The notes: generated by a model from the letters alone, not told the origin. 64,000 nt of DNA from Sandaracinaceae bacterium (GCA_019637095.1 JAHBWG010000007.1:1-64000), one strand, 5' to 3'. Counted from the first letter of the stretch, positions 31,475 to 41,151 are shown. Program-made: numbers and translations.

Positions 31475-33544
31475 CTATCGCGCGCGGCGACGGCGCCACA
31501 AGAATAGCCCGAGGGCGGCGAGCGCGAGCCAGGGCGCGCGCGGCGCGTCCCGCTCCGCGCCGACCGCGCACGAGGCGCAGCCGGCGCGATCCGCCGAGGG
31601 CGGCGCCATCCCGAGCGTCTCGACGGCGTGCACGGCGTCGCCCCCGCCGCCGCTCCACGCGTCGCCGGGCTCCGCGTCGAGCTCCTCCTCGGCCGCGGGC
31701 ATCGCCGAGCGCTGCGCGAGGGCCTCGCCGCCGCTCGTGATCGAGCGCGCGTCGGCGTGCTGCTCCTGCGCCGCGTCGCGCACCGCGCGGCCGTCCGCGA
31801 GCGTGCGCGCCGCCTCCGCGGTCAGCTCGCGCTCGGGGATCGCGAGGAACGCCGTGTACGGCGTGACGAACCGGTACGCGAGCGCGAGCGAGGTCACCTC
31901 GCTGCGCAGCTCCGGGCGCTCGCCCTCGAGCGCGATCTGCTCGAGCAGGTGGTCGGTGCGCGCGATCGCCCAGCGGCGGCCGACCCAGGGCGCGGGCGCG
32001 CCGGCGCTCGCCGTCACGTCCACGCTCAGCGGGCGATCCGCGAGCGTACCGCGCACGACGAAGCGCACCGCGCGCGCGTCGCCCCGGTAGCGCCCGACGA
32101 TCACGAGCTCGTCGTCGACGAACACGTCGGGGACCGAGCGGGGGTAGATGCGGCTCGCGACGCCGCCCTCGACCTCGACGGAGACGTCGACCAGCAGCGG
32201 CCGCGCGATCTGCGCGTAGAGGTGGCCGACGTCCCGCTCGATCGACGAGGCGCGGTCGATGAACGTCGAGGTGCCGCGCTTCTCGGCGGCGAGGCGCGAG
32301 AGCAAGGCGCGGTTGACGCCCTGGCCGAGCCCGACGGTGAACACGCGCACGTCGCGTTGCTCGCGCGCGGCCGCGGCGAGCGCCGCCGTGGCGTCGGACT
32401 GGCCGTCGGTCATGAAGATCACGACGCGCGGCCGCCCCTCGCCGTCGTGCTGCGAGGCGAAGGCGCGCGAGAGCGCGAACGCGATGTCCGTCCCGCCGCC
32501 GGCGCGCAGCTCGCTCACGTAGCGGATCGCCTCCTCGCGCACGCCGCGCGCGAGGGCGCGGGGCCGCGCGTAGAGCGGGTCGACGTCGTCGTCGAACGCG
32601 ATGACGTTCACGCGGTCGCCCGGCGCGAGCCGCCGCAGGACGTCGATCGCGGCGAGGCGCGCGTTCACGATCGCCTCGCCGGCCATCGAGCCCGAGCGGT
32701 CGAGCACCAGCGTCACGTCCTTGTCGGCGATCTGGTCCTCGAGGCCCTCGGGCGCGGCGAGCGTGAGCAGGAAGTAGCCGTCCTGGCCGGCGTCGCGGTG
32801 CACGTACGCGGTCGGCTGCCACGACGCGTCGCCGACGTCCCAGCGCAAGACGAGCTCGCCGTTCGCGCTCGCGCGGGCGTTGCGGGCGCGAACGCGCACG
32901 CCGCCGGCGACGCGCTCGACGTCGAGGTCGTGCGTCGGCGAGCGGACGTCGCGCGCGCGCAGGTCCCGCAACAGGATCTCGGCGCTCGCGCTCGCGCCCG
33001 CCGGCACGCGGTAGGTCACCTGCGAGCCGCGCCGCGAGAGCCACTCGGCGAAGGTGGTCTCGACGCGCTTGTTCTCGGCGGGCTCGATCGGGAAGACGCG
33101 GAAGGTGAACTCGCCGTCGCCGGTCTGCTCGAGGATCGCCGGGTCGCGCCGCACGCGCGTCACCTGATCGTAGACCTGCCGCGCGCTCTGGCGCTCGAGG
33201 ATCTCGCCGACGATGCGCTCCTCGCCGACGTAGTAGGCGAAGCCCTGCACGCGCGCATCGATCGACGGCCGCAAGACGTATTGCCCCTCGAGCCGCGCGC
33301 CCGAGCGGTTGTGGAAGACCTGCACGAGCTCCGTCGTCGCGTGCTGCCCCTCGATCGTCGCGCGCACGCGCTCTTCGACCAGCGGCAGCGGCCCGAGCCG
33401 CTCCGCCGGGCGCTCCGGGTCGCGCACCTCGAGCTGCGCGCGCAGCCTCAACGCCGCCGTCACCGTCTGCGCCTGCGCGCTCGACACCGCGCTCGACACC
33501 ACGAGCGGCCACAGCACCACCAACCCGATCCACGTCCGTCGCAT
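31475..33544 (-). CDS. VIT and vWA domain surface protein with MYXO-CTERM-like tail
   Basis: A 689-residue protein from ATG 33544 (GAGGGGAG upstream). After a signal peptide (to about 26), a VIT domain spans about 35-170 (EERVRATIEGQHATTELVQV, then GQYVLRPS). A vWA domain (about 285-460) has the MIDAS motif DRSGSMAGE, with TDG later (FMTDGQSD). Inter-alpha-trypsin-inhibitor-like VIT-vWA proteins bind ligands at the surface via Mg2+. The C-terminus has a Cys pair (GCASCAVG), a hydrophobic helix and Arg cluster (WRRRRAR), the layout of MYXO-CTERM, so the protein is probably anchored and then processed at the cell surface. A divergent vWA lipoprotein gene lies 185 bp away. Confidence 0.9.
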   Translation of the reverse strand: MRRTWIGLVVLWPLVVSSAVSSAQAQTVTAALRLRAQLEVRDPERPAERLGPLPLVEERVRATIEGQHATTELVQVFHNRSGARLEGQYVLRPSIDARVQGFAYYVGEERIVGEILERQSARQVYDQVTRVRRDPAILEQTGDGEFTFRVFPIEPAENKRVETTFAEWLSRRGSQVTYRVPAGASASAEILLRDLRARDVRSPTHDLDVERVAGGVRVRARNARASANGELVLRWDVGDASWQPTAYVHRDAGQDGYFLLTLAAPEGLEDQIADKDVTLVLDRSGSMAGEAIVNARLAAIDVLRRLAPGDRVNVIAFDDDVDPLYARPRALARGVREEAIRYVSELRAGGGTDIAFALSRAFASQHDGEGRPRVVIFMTDGQSDATAALAAAAREQRDVRVFTVGLGQGVNRALLSRLAAEKRGTSTFIDRASSIERDVGHLYAQIARPLLVDVSVEVEGGVASRIYPRSVPDVFVDDELVIVGRYRGDARAVRFVVRGTLADRPLSVDVTASAGAPAPWVGRRWAIARTDHLLEQIALEGERPELRSEVTSLALAYRFVTPYTAFLAIPERELTAEAARTLADGRAVRDAAQEQHADARSITSGGEALAQRSAMPAAEEELDAEPGDAWSGGGGDAVHAVETLGMAPPSADRAGCASCAVGAERDAPRAPWLALAALGLFLWRRRRAR

Positions 33545-33655
33545 CGCGCTCCCCTCGGTTCGAACTGCGCTCACTCGAGGGTGGAGCGCGCGCGCGCGCG
33601 GTTCGAATTACAAGAGGTCACAAACCCGCGACGCGGCCGCTCGGCACAGCGCGGC

Positions 33656-33684
33656 ACACGAGATCCCTCGTGTTTTCGGGGATC
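33656..33684 (+). promoter_or_regulatory. Two overlapping, mutually exclusive hairpins in the divergent intergenic
   Basis: ACACGAG (33656-33662) pairs with CTCGTGT (33667-33673), followed by TTT. GATCCC (33662-33667) pairs with GGGATC (33679-33684). They share bases and cannot form together. The first looks like a small intrinsic terminator reading toward the vWA lipoprotein gene, so an attenuator is possible if transcription starts upstream. No start was identified. Confidence 0.25.
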
Positions 33685-33729
33685 GCGGTTGGCCCGGTCC
33701 GTGATTGAGCGGATGCGGGAGGGTTCGCC

Positions 33730-35319
33730 ATGACACACCGCTTCGTTCGCTTCTCGATCGTCCTCGCCGCGCTCGCCGGCGGCTGCGCCATGGAAGGCGG
33801 CGCGCCGTCGTACGAGGGCGGTCGCCACTCCGCGCCACCGTGGAGCTCGGGCCACCCCGGCGCGGACGCGGGCGCTGGCCCCTCGATGTCGGAGGAGTCG
33901 CGCGAGCGCTACGAGGCCGTCGGCACCAACCCGTTCGTCCGCACGGCGCACGACCCGTTCTCGACGTTCGCGTCCGACGTCGACACGGCGAGCTTCGACA
34001 TCTTCGAGCGCGACATCGCCGCGGGCGCCCTCCCGCACCCGGACGGCGTGCGGCTCGAGGAGTACGTGAACTACTTCGCCTACGACTACCCGACGCCGCC
34101 CGCGCACTCGGAGGTCCCGTTCGACGTGCACCTCGCGCTCGCGCCGCACCCGCTCGGCCGCGACCTCGCGCTCCTGCGCGTCGCGGTGCAGGCCGAGGCG
34201 GCGCCCGCGCAGGTGAAGCGACCGACCAACCTCGTGTTCCTCGTCGACGTCTCCGGCAGCATGGGGAGCGCCGACAAGCTCCCGCTCGCGCAGACGCTGA
34301 TGATCGCGGCGCTCGGCGTGCTCGAGCCGACCGACACCGTCTCCATCGTGGCGTACGCCAGCAACACCGGCGTGCGCCTCCCGCCGACGCCGGTGGCCGA
34401 GCGCGCGCGCATCGAGGCCGCCGTGCGCAGCCTGTCCGCGGCCGGATCGACGGCCGGTGAGAGCGGCATCCGGCTCGCGTACGCGCAGGCCGAGGCGGCG
34501 TTCATCGAGGGCGGCTTCAACCACGTCGCGCTGATGACCGACGGTGACTTCAACCTCGGCATCTCGAGCACCGACGAGCTCGTCTCGCTCATCGAGGAGC
34601 GGCGACGCACCGGCGTCACGCTCACCGCGCTCGGGTTCGGCCGCGGCAACCTCAACGACGCGATGATGGAGCGCGTGAGCAATGCCGGCAACGGCATCTA
34701 CACGGTCATCGTCGACGCAGACCACGCGCGCCGCTACGTCGAGGAGCGCCTGCTCTCGAGCGTCCGCCACGTCGCCAAGGACCTCAAGATCCAGCTCGAG
34801 CTCAACCCGGAGCACGTCGTCGCGTACCGCCTGCTCGGCTACGAGAACCGCGCGCTCACCACCGAGCAGTTCCGCGACGACGCGGTCGACGCGGGCGAGA
34901 TCGGCGCCGGCCACCGGGTGACCGCGCTCTACGAGCTGGTGCTGCCCCACCAGTCGATCCCCGCGGACGCGATGGTGCGCGAGGGAGAGCCGGTCGAGGG
35001 CGCGCGCGAGATCGCGGCGACGGACCTCGTCGAGGTGCGCGTGCGCTACAAGGCGCTCGGCGCGAGCGAGGAAGATCCGGCGTTCGAGATCCGCGCCGCG
35101 CTCACGCCGGCGGACCTCGCCGCCGCCGGCGCGGACGCCGACCTCGAGTGGGCCGCCGCGATCGCCGCGTTCGCGGAGATCCTCAAGGGCAGCCCCTTCG
35201 GCGACGTGGCGGATCTCCCCAACATCGCCGAGATCGTGCACGCGCAGGCGGGCCGCGACCGCGACCGCGCGCGCTTCGCGGAGCGCTTCGACGCCACCCG
35301 CGCTCTGCTCATGCGCTGA
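33730..35319 (+). CDS. YfbK-type vWA domain lipoprotein
   Basis: A 529-residue protein with a lipobox (LAALAGGCAM, Cys19) and a YfbK-like layout. An N-terminal domain (about 55-150) has NPFVRTAHDPFSTFASDVDT and RLEEYVNYFAYDYPTP. The vWA domain (about 165-335) has MIDAS DVSGSMGS and MTDGDFNLG. The C-terminal domain (DUF3520-like, about 370-525) has LIQLELNPEHVVAYRLLGYE-type strands and FAEILKGSPF. E. coli YfbK and relatives are periplasmic or surface proteins of unknown role, often near stress sigma factors. It is divergent from another vWA protein, so the two may act in one surface system. Confidence 0.93.
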   Translation: MTHRFVRFSIVLAALAGGCAMEGGAPSYEGGRHSAPPWSSGHPGADAGAGPSMSEESRERYEAVGTNPFVRTAHDPFSTFASDVDTASFDIFERDIAAGALPHPDGVRLEEYVNYFAYDYPTPPAHSEVPFDVHLALAPHPLGRDLALLRVAVQAEAAPAQVKRPTNLVFLVDVSGSMGSADKLPLAQTLMIAALGVLEPTDTVSIVAYASNTGVRLPPTPVAERARIEAAVRSLSAAGSTAGESGIRLAYAQAEAAFIEGGFNHVALMTDGDFNLGISSTDELVSLIEERRRTGVTLTALGFGRGNLNDAMMERVSNAGNGIYTVIVDADHARRYVEERLLSSVRHVAKDLKIQLELNPEHVVAYRLLGYENRALTTEQFRDDAVDAGEIGAGHRVTALYELVLPHQSIPADAMVREGEPVEGAREIAATDLVEVRVRYKALGASEEDPAFEIRAALTPADLAAAGADADLEWAAAIAAFAEILKGSPFGDVADLPNIAEIVHAQAGRDRDRARFAERFDATRALLMR

Positions 35320-35450
35320 CGCGCGCGCTTCACTCGGACGGCGAGGATCTCCGCACGCGCTCTGTCGCGGGGAGCGCGCCGAGATCTCGTAGCTCGCCAG
35401 CCCCCACGCCGCGGTCACGATCGAGGAGGTCGCGCCGCAGCGACGCCGCG

Positions 35451-36020
35451 TCAGCGCACGCCCTCGTAGATCTCGTCGAGGTCGAGTGCGGCGTCCACGC
35501 CCCGAAGCACGACGCGGCCCTCGCCCGCGAGCGGCTCGAGCCGCCACGTCCCGTCCGGCAAGCGCGCGAAGTGATCGACGCTGCGCTCCGCCTGCGCGAT
35601 GAGCACGTAGTCCGCGAGCGACGGGATGCTGCGATAGCCAGCGAACTTGTCGCCGCGATCGAAGCGCTCGGTCGAGGGCGAGAGCACCTCGACCACCACG
35701 GAGGGGTTGAGCAAGGCGTCCGCCTCGTCGTCCTCGAAACGCGGATCGCAAGCGACGCTGACGTCGGGGTAGACGTAGCGGGCGCGGGCAGGGATCCGGA
35801 TGCGGAGGTTCGAGCCGAACGGTTCGCACGGGCGGCCGGCGAGCTGTTCGACGAGGCGGACGAGCACGTTGCGGACGATCCGCTCGTGCGCGACCGACGC
35901 GGCCACCATCGGGAAGACCTCGCCGTCCCAGAGCTGATGGCGAGCGCCCCCTTCCGCGCCGCGCTCGCGCGCGAGGTAGTCCTCGATGGACACGGGGGCC
36001 GCCGGCGCTGCCTCGCTCAT
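35451..36020 (-). CDS. Uma2-family (DUF820) endonuclease
   Basis: A 189-residue protein. Core motifs of Uma2 are present: HQLWDGEVFPM, GSNLRIRIPARARYVYPDVS, SVVVEVLSPSTERFDRGDKF and YRSIPSLADYVLIAQ. Asp of YPDVS, Glu of VVEVLSPST and Lys of GDKFAGY form the expected PD-(D/E)XK site. The N-terminus (MSEAAPAAPVSIEDYLARE) is typical of the short forms. TACGCT (36028-36033 on its strand) predicts a leaderless transcript from ATG 36020. It is divergent from the STAND regulator. A second family member, at 13.85 kb, is more distantly related. Confidence 0.9.
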   Translation of the reverse strand: MSEAAPAAPVSIEDYLARERGAEGGARHQLWDGEVFPMVAASVAHERIVRNVLVRLVEQLAGRPCEPFGSNLRIRIPARARYVYPDVSVACDPRFEDDEADALLNPSVVVEVLSPSTERFDRGDKFAGYRSIPSLADYVLIAQAERSVDHFARLPDGTWRLEPLAGEGRVVLRGVDAALDLDEIYEGVR

Positions 36021-36105
36021 GGCGCACAGCGTATCGCGCGCCGCCGACGCGCGCACTCGCGCCGCGGTTGCTGCGCGGCGCGCACCGCGGTCACAATCGC
36101 TCGCG

Positions 36106-38649
36106 GTGGCCGATCCCCACGACGCGCTCGAGGACTTCGTCGGCCGGGCGGCGGAGCTCGCGCGGCTCGGCGCTCGGCTCGCGGCGCCCGGGCCCGCGAT
36201 CCTCGTGACCGGCGCGGCCGGCGTGGGCAAGAGCCGGCTCGTCGCGCAGGCGCTGAGGCGGTTCCGCGGCGAGGTGGCGCGGGCGGACCTCGGCGCGGCG
36301 CGCGACCTCGAGGACGCGCTCCGGCGCATCGGTCGGGCGCTCGCGATCGAGCTCGAAGGCGCGGACGAGCCGGCCCGCGTGATCGCGCGGATCGGGCGCG
36401 TGCTCGCCTCGCGCGCGCCGGCGCTGCTCTGGCTCGACGACGCCGACGCGGTGGTCGAGGCGTGCGGCGAGGCGATCGCCGCGTGGGCCGCGGGCGAGGT
36501 GCGCGTCGTCGTGACGTCGCGCCGCGCGCGGCTCGAGGGCGCGCACGAGACCCTGAGCCTCGGGCCGCTCGCGCGCGACGAGGCGGTCGCGCTGCTCGTC
36601 GAGCGCGCGCGCCGCGTGCGGCGCGACTTCGCGGTGACCGGCGCGCAGCGCGCGCACGTGTGGGACCTCGTCGAGCGCGTCGACGCGCTGCCGCTCGCGA
36701 TCGAGCTGCTCGCGCCGCGCCTGCGGCTGCTCTCGCCCGCGCGCCTGCTCGAGCGGCTCGAGCGCGGCCGCGGGCCCGCCGACGCGCTGCGCGACGCGCT
36801 CGATCGGTCCTTCGAGCTGCTCTCCCCGTGGGAGAAGGACGCGCTCGCGCAGTGCACGGTGTTCCGCGACGGCTTCTACGTCGACGCGGCGGAGGCGGTC
36901 GTCCGGCTCGAGGCGAGCGCGCCGGACGTGCTCACCGTGCTCGAGGCGCTCGTCGACGCGTCGCTCTTGCGCACCGAGGCGGCGCCCGAGCTGCCCGACG
37001 AGGTCCGCGTGCGCTTCTTCGGCGCGGTGCGGGAGCGCGCGGCCGAGGAGCTGCGCGACGAGGCGCCCGTCCGCGCGCGGCACGCCGCGTTCTTCGCCGA
37101 CGCGGCCGAGCGCTGGGACGCGGGGATCGAGAGCCCCGACGAGGTGGAGCACACCGCACGGCTGGTGATCGAGCTCGCGAACCTCGAGGCGGCGCACCGC
37201 GGCAGCGCGGGCGCGACGCGCGCGCGCCTCGGGCTCTCGCTCCACATGGCCTACCAGCGGCGCGGGCCGTTCGCGCGCATGCGCGAGCTCGTCGAGGACG
37301 CGCGCGCGTGCGCCGAGGGCGACGACCGGCTCGTCGCGCGCGCGGAGCTCGCGCGGGCGCGGACGCTGCGGTGGGACAGCGCGCTCGACGCGAGCGAGGC
37401 GGCGCTCGAGGCGGCGCTCGGCGCGGCGCGGCGCGCGGGGGACGTCGAGACCGAGGCGGGCGTCGCGCGCAACCGCGCGGCCAACGCCTACCGGCGCGGC
37501 GACCTCGCCGGGTTCGAGGCGCACCTCGCGCACGCGCTCGACGCCGCGGCGCGGAGCGGTCGCGCGAGCGACGAGGTCAACGCGCTGAACGGGCTGGGCT
37601 ACCTCTACGCGGAGCGCGGCGAGCTCGAGCGCGCGCGCGAGGCGCTCGAGAGGGCCCTCGCGCTCGCGCGCGGGACGCGCATCCCGGGCCTCGTCGCGCT
37701 CGCGCACTCGTCGCTGTCGGCCGCGATGCTGCGCGCCGAGCGCTTCGAGGCCGCGGAGCACCACGCGAGCGAGGCGATCGCGCGTTACGGCGCGCTCGGG
37801 TACCTGCGGCAGTGGGCGATCGAGCACCTCGTGCGCGCGGAGGCGCGCCTCTGGGCCGACGACCTCGCCGGCGCGCACGAGGACGCCGCCGCCGCGCTCG
37901 ATCGCGCGCGCTGGCTCGCGCTCGACGCCCCGCTCGCGCGGGCGCTCGCCCTGCGGGGCAAGGTAGCTTTCTTCGAGCAGGACTTCGCGGCGGCGCGCGA
38001 CGCGCTCGAGGAGGCGGCCGCGCGCTTCGGCGAGGGACACGCCGAGGCCGGCCCGCTCTGGGCCTACGCGGGCGCCGCGCGCGCGATGATGCAGCACGCC
38101 GACGCGGCGGCGCAGGCGCTCGCGCGCGCGCCCGAGGGCGAGCTCACGCGCGCGCTGAGGGCGTTCGTGCGGATCGCCGCCGCCAAGGTCGCGCTCGCGC
38201 ACGGCGAGGACGTCGCGCTCGGGAGCCTCGCGCCCGCGCCGCCGTCGAGCACCGTCGAGGTGCGCCGCGTCGTCGAGCTCGCCGGCGCGCTCGCGCGCTC
38301 GATCGCGCCGAGCCGCGACGCGGGCGCGGTGCGCCTCGAGATCGGAGACGGCGCGCGCTGGTTCCGCCTCGAGGGCGACGCCGAGGGCGTCGACCTCACC
38401 CGCCGGCGCGCGCTGCGCGGCGTGCTCGCCGGCCTCGTCGATCGTCGCCGGAGCGAGCCCGGCGCGCCGATGAGCGTCGACGCCGTGCTCGAGGCGGGCT
38501 GGCCGGGCGAGCGCATGAGCCCGGAGTCGGGCGCGCGGCGCGTCTACGTGACGATCAACCGCCTGCGCAAGCTGGGCCTCGGCGACGTGCTCGTCACGAC
38601 CGGCGACGGCTACATGCTCGCCCCGCACGTCGACGTCGTCACCGCGTAG
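36106..38649 (+). CDS. STAND NTPase-TPR regulator with C-terminal winged helix
   Basis: An 847-residue protein starting at GTG 36106. An NTPase domain (about 8-280) has Walker A GAAGVGKSR (36-44), Walker B LLWLDDADAV and the sensor VVVTSRRARL; a winged-helix cap follows. Residues about 380-650 are TPR-like repeats (ALNGLGYLYAERGELERARE and others). The last about 95 residues (VDLTRRRALRGVLAGLVDRR, AVLEAGWPGE, RRVYVTINRLRKLGLGDVLV, TTGDGYMLAP) form an OmpR/PhoB-type DNA-binding winged helix. AfsR/SARP-like regulators carry this domain at the N-terminus; here it is at the C-terminus. CACAAT (36092-36097) ends 9 nt before the start, so the mRNA is probably leaderless. The ligand is unknown. Confidence 0.88.
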   Translation: MADPHDALEDFVGRAAELARLGARLAAPGPAILVTGAAGVGKSRLVAQALRRFRGEVARADLGAARDLEDALRRIGRALAIELEGADEPARVIARIGRVLASRAPALLWLDDADAVVEACGEAIAAWAAGEVRVVVTSRRARLEGAHETLSLGPLARDEAVALLVERARRVRRDFAVTGAQRAHVWDLVERVDALPLAIELLAPRLRLLSPARLLERLERGRGPADALRDALDRSFELLSPWEKDALAQCTVFRDGFYVDAAEAVVRLEASAPDVLTVLEALVDASLLRTEAAPELPDEVRVRFFGAVRERAAEELRDEAPVRARHAAFFADAAERWDAGIESPDEVEHTARLVIELANLEAAHRGSAGATRARLGLSLHMAYQRRGPFARMRELVEDARACAEGDDRLVARAELARARTLRWDSALDASEAALEAALGAARRAGDVETEAGVARNRAANAYRRGDLAGFEAHLAHALDAAARSGRASDEVNALNGLGYLYAERGELERAREALERALALARGTRIPGLVALAHSSLSAAMLRAERFEAAEHHASEAIARYGALGYLRQWAIEHLVRAEARLWADDLAGAHEDAAAALDRARWLALDAPLARALALRGKVAFFEQDFAAARDALEEAAARFGEGHAEAGPLWAYAGAARAMMQHADAAAQALARAPEGELTRALRAFVRIAAAKVALAHGEDVALGSLAPAPPSSTVEVRRVVELAGALARSIAPSRDAGAVRLEIGDGARWFRLEGDAEGVDLTRRRALRGVLAGLVDRRRSEPGAPMSVDAVLEAGWPGERMSPESGARRVYVTINRLRKLGLGDVLVTTGDGYMLAPHVDVVTA

Positions 38650-38674
38650 GCGCTTGCCGGCTCGGGCGTGTACG

Positions 38675-38690
38675 TGTACATGCATGTACA
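38675..38690. promoter_or_regulatory. Perfect 16-bp palindrome, probable VapBC operator
   Basis: TGTACATGCATGTACA is a perfect palindrome ending on the first base of the vapB start codon, with a further GTGTACG half-like sequence just upstream. VapBC complexes typically repress their own promoter by binding inverted repeats there. Placing the operator over the start codon would also block translation-start access. Confidence 0.65.
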
Positions 38691-38932
38691 TGGGGACCAA
38701 GACCATCTCCATCGACCTCGAGGCCTACGAGCGGCTGCGGCAGGCCCGGCGGCGGCCGGACGAGTCCTTCTCGCAGGTGATCAAGCGGGCACGGTGGCGC
38801 AAGGCCTCCTCGACCGCCGCGGCCTTGCTCGACGTCCTCGCGGCGGCGCCGCTCCCGGGCGCCCGCGAGCTGCGCCGGCTCGAGCGGGCGCAGCTCGCCG
38901 ACGCGCCGCCCGAGGACGCGTGGACCGAGTAG
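38690..38932 (+). CDS. vapB: VapB-type antitoxin
   Basis: An 80-residue protein. The N-terminal motif GTKTISIDLEAYERLRQARR followed by ESFSQVIKRA is the ribbon-helix-helix-like DUF217 antitoxin family usually found with PIN toxins. The C-terminal part (about 45-80, acidic end PPEDAWTE) would wrap the toxin's active site. ATG 38690 overlaps a perfect palindromic operator. It overlaps the toxin gene by 13 nt. No separate ribosome-binding site is visible, which fits a leaderless or operator-coupled start. Confidence 0.88.
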   Translation: MGTKTISIDLEAYERLRQARRRPDESFSQVIKRARWRKASSTAAALLDVLAAAPLPGARELRRLERAQLADAPPEDAWTE

Positions 38933-39330
38933 CGCTCGACACCAGCTTCCTGATCGACTTGCAGCGCGAGCGCCGCGCTCGACGCCGCTCCGGCCCGGCG
39001 ACCGAGCTCTTGCGAGCGCACCCCGACCTCCGCCTCGCGTTACCCACCGTGGCGCTCGGCGAGTACCTCGAAGGGTTCGACGATCCGGGCAGCGCGGCGG
39101 CGCGGGCGCTCGTCGAGCCGCTCGATCTCCTCGACGTCACCGAGGAGGTGGCGCGGAGGTACGCGCAGGTCACCCGCGCGCTCAGGACACGGGGCGCGCT
39201 GGTCGGCGCCAACGATCTTTGGATCGCGTGTACCGCGCTCGCATTCGAGCTGCCGCTCGTCACGCGCGACGTCGGCCCCATGCGACGGATCCCGGGGCTC
39301 GTCCTCGTGGACTATCGGTCGCGCACCTGA
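38920..39330 (+). CDS. vapC: VapC-type PIN-domain ribonuclease toxin
   Basis: A 136-residue PIN domain starting at GTG 38920. Acidic active-site residues are present: Asp in LDTSFLIDL (N-terminal), Glu in VALGEYLEG, Asp in GANDLWIACTAL, and Asp in LVTRDVGPM. VapC toxins cleave tRNA or rRNA when VapB is degraded, slowing translation. The start is chosen to include the conserved RVALDTSFLIDL strand. It overlaps vapB by 13 nt, as is normal for a toxin-antitoxin pair. Confidence 0.9.
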   Translation: MDRVALDTSFLIDLQRERRARRRSGPATELLRAHPDLRLALPTVALGEYLEGFDDPGSAAARALVEPLDLLDVTEEVARRYAQVTRALRTRGALVGANDLWIACTALAFELPLVTRDVGPMRRIPGLVLVDYRSRT

Positions 39331-39379
39331 GCGAGCGGTCGCGCGGCGCGCGTCGATTTGGCATCATCGCGCCAGCCCG

Positions 39380-41140
39380 ATGAAGGTCTGCCCCACCTGC
39401 GGCCTGAAGTACCCCGACGCCAACGATCGGTGCTTCGTCGACAAGGCCGTGCTCGAGCCGATGCCGGACGAGCGCATCGGCGTGCTGCTCAAGGGGCGTT
39501 ACCAGATCGAGTCCCCGCTCGGCGAGGGCGGGATGGCGACCGTCTATCGCGCGCGCAACACGCTCGTCGAGCGCCCCGTCGCGGTCAAGGTGATGAACGC
39601 GCACCTCAAGGGCGACGAGTCGCTCAAGGAGCGCTTCCGCCGCGAGGCCAAGAACGCCGCCGCGATCGCGCACCCGAACATCATCGAGATCTACGACTAC
39701 GGCGAGACCGACGAGGGCGTCCCGTTCCTGGTGATGGAGCTGCTCGACGGCGAGCCGCTCGATCAGCTCATCGCGCGCGGGCCGATGTCGCCCGGCCAGG
39801 TCGCCGCGCTCGGCGTGCAGATGGCGCGCGGGCTCGCGCGCGCGCACGACTTCGACGTCATCCACCGCGACCTGAAGCCCGAGAACATCTTCGTCTGCCA
39901 GGCGCCCGACGGCTCGCTCTCGATCGCGAAGCTGCTCGACTTCGGCATCGCGCGCTCGATGCAGGACAGCCGCCTCACGAGCGCGGGCCAGATCTTCGGC
40001 ACGCCGCAGTACATGGCGCCCGAGCGCGTGACCTCACCGGACGCAGGCGCGGAGTCGGACCTCTACGCGCTCGGCGTGATCTTGTTCGAGATGGTCACGG
40101 GGCGGCTGCCGTTCGAGTCGAAGGACATCCCGGGCTTCTTCATCAAGCACATGCAGGAGCCGCCGCCGCGGCCCTCGTCGCTCGTGCCCGCGATCCCGCG
40201 CCGGCTCGAGGAGCTGATCCTCGCGCTGCTCGAGAAAGAGCCGAGCAAGCGGCCGGTCGACGCGCACGCGGTGACGCACGCGCTCGAGCCGCTCGTGCCC
40301 GCGGGCGCCGGCGCCGTGCTGCCGCCGCCACCTCCGTCGGCGCCGCGGCCCGTGCCCGTCGCGCCGACGCTGCCGCCGACGACCCTCGAGCGGTGGGCCG
40401 GGCGCGCGGCGCTCTTCGAGCAGATGCTCGCGCGCGCGTTCCCGTCGGGCGGCGCGCCGCCCGAGGTCGCGGCGGCGCTCGCGGAGATCCGCGCGATCCT
40501 CGTGCGGATCCACGAGCTGCGCGGCGAAGGGCTCAAGGCGCAGCGGCAGCTCGAGAGCATGGAGCAGAACGCGCGCGACGGGCGCACCCGCCTGGGCCAC
40601 GCGGTGCACGTGCTCGCCGAGGACCTCTCGAACGCGCGCAGCGCGGCGCGGAGCGCGACGACCGAGATCGAGCCGTACCTGCGCGCCGACGCGAACGCGT
40701 ACGACGCGTACGAGCGCGCGCACCAGGCGTTCCTCGCGCTCGGCGGCGGCGAGCCGTTCCTCGAGCCGACGCAGGCGGCGGCGGCCGCGGCGCGCGACGT
40801 CGGCGAGACGCTCGACCGCTGGTCGCTCGCGAAAGCGGCGGCGCAGAAGGCGGAGCGCTGGGTCGACGCGAAGCGCCGCGAGGTGAGCGACCTCGAGTTC
40901 CAGCTCGACGCGCTGCGCGGCCAGCTCGAACGCCTCGAGTCGACCTACGAGGTGGACCGCGCCTCGGCCGAGGAGGCGCTGCGCGAGGTCGGCGAGGAGA
41001 TGGGGCGGCTCGAGGCGCGGCTCACCGAGCTCGGCGCCGCGTTCGTGGCGCCGCTGCGCGCGCGGCCGGGGCTCGGCGATCTGTTCGCGCGGCTCGAGCA
41101 AGAGGGGACGCCGGCCGCCGGCATCCGCCGCCCGATGTGA
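39380..41140 (+). CDS. Ser/Thr protein kinase with N-terminal zinc ribbon and C-terminal coiled coil
   Basis: A 586-residue soluble kinase. Residues 4-20 hold a CPTCGLKY...C motif, half of a zinc ribbon. The kinase domain (about 38-305) has glycine loop [16 protein letters not shown], catalytic [18 protein letters not shown] and GTPQYMAPE, all intact. A Pro-rich linker (about 310-345) leads to a long coiled-coil region (about 385-570, with [18 protein letters not shown]). There is no membrane segment, so it works in the cytoplasm. MsrB is encoded 11 bp downstream and may be co-transcribed. Zinc-ribbon kinases with coiled-coil tails are frequent in myxobacteria. Confidence 0.92.
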   Translation: MKVCPTCGLKYPDANDRCFVDKAVLEPMPDERIGVLLKGRYQIESPLGEGGMATVYRARNTLVERPVAVKVMNAHLKGDESLKERFRREAKNAAAIAHPNIIEIYDYGETDEGVPFLVMELLDGEPLDQLIARGPMSPGQVAALGVQMARGLARAHDFDVIHRDLKPENIFVCQAPDGSLSIAKLLDFGIARSMQDSRLTSAGQIFGTPQYMAPERVTSPDAGAESDLYALGVILFEMVTGRLPFESKDIPGFFIKHMQEPPPRPSSLVPAIPRRLEELILALLEKEPSKRPVDAHAVTHALEPLVPAGAGAVLPPPPPSAPRPVPVAPTLPPTTLERWAGRAALFEQMLARAFPSGGAPPEVAAALAEIRAILVRIHELRGEGLKAQRQLESMEQNARDGRTRLGHAVHVLAEDLSNARSAARSATTEIEPYLRADANAYDAYERAHQAFLALGGGEPFLEPTQAAAAAARDVGETLDRWSLAKAAAQKAERWVDAKRREVSDLEFQLDALRGQLERLESTYEVDRASAEEALREVGEEMGRLEARLTELGAAFVAPLRARPGLGDLFARLEQEGTPAAGIRRPM

Positions 41141-41151
41141 GGAGGGACGCG

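Noticed and set aside
33691-33706. TGGCCCG...GTGA as sigma-54 promoter before the YfbK-like gene
   Set aside because: The -12 box lacks GC; no more than a coincidental half match.
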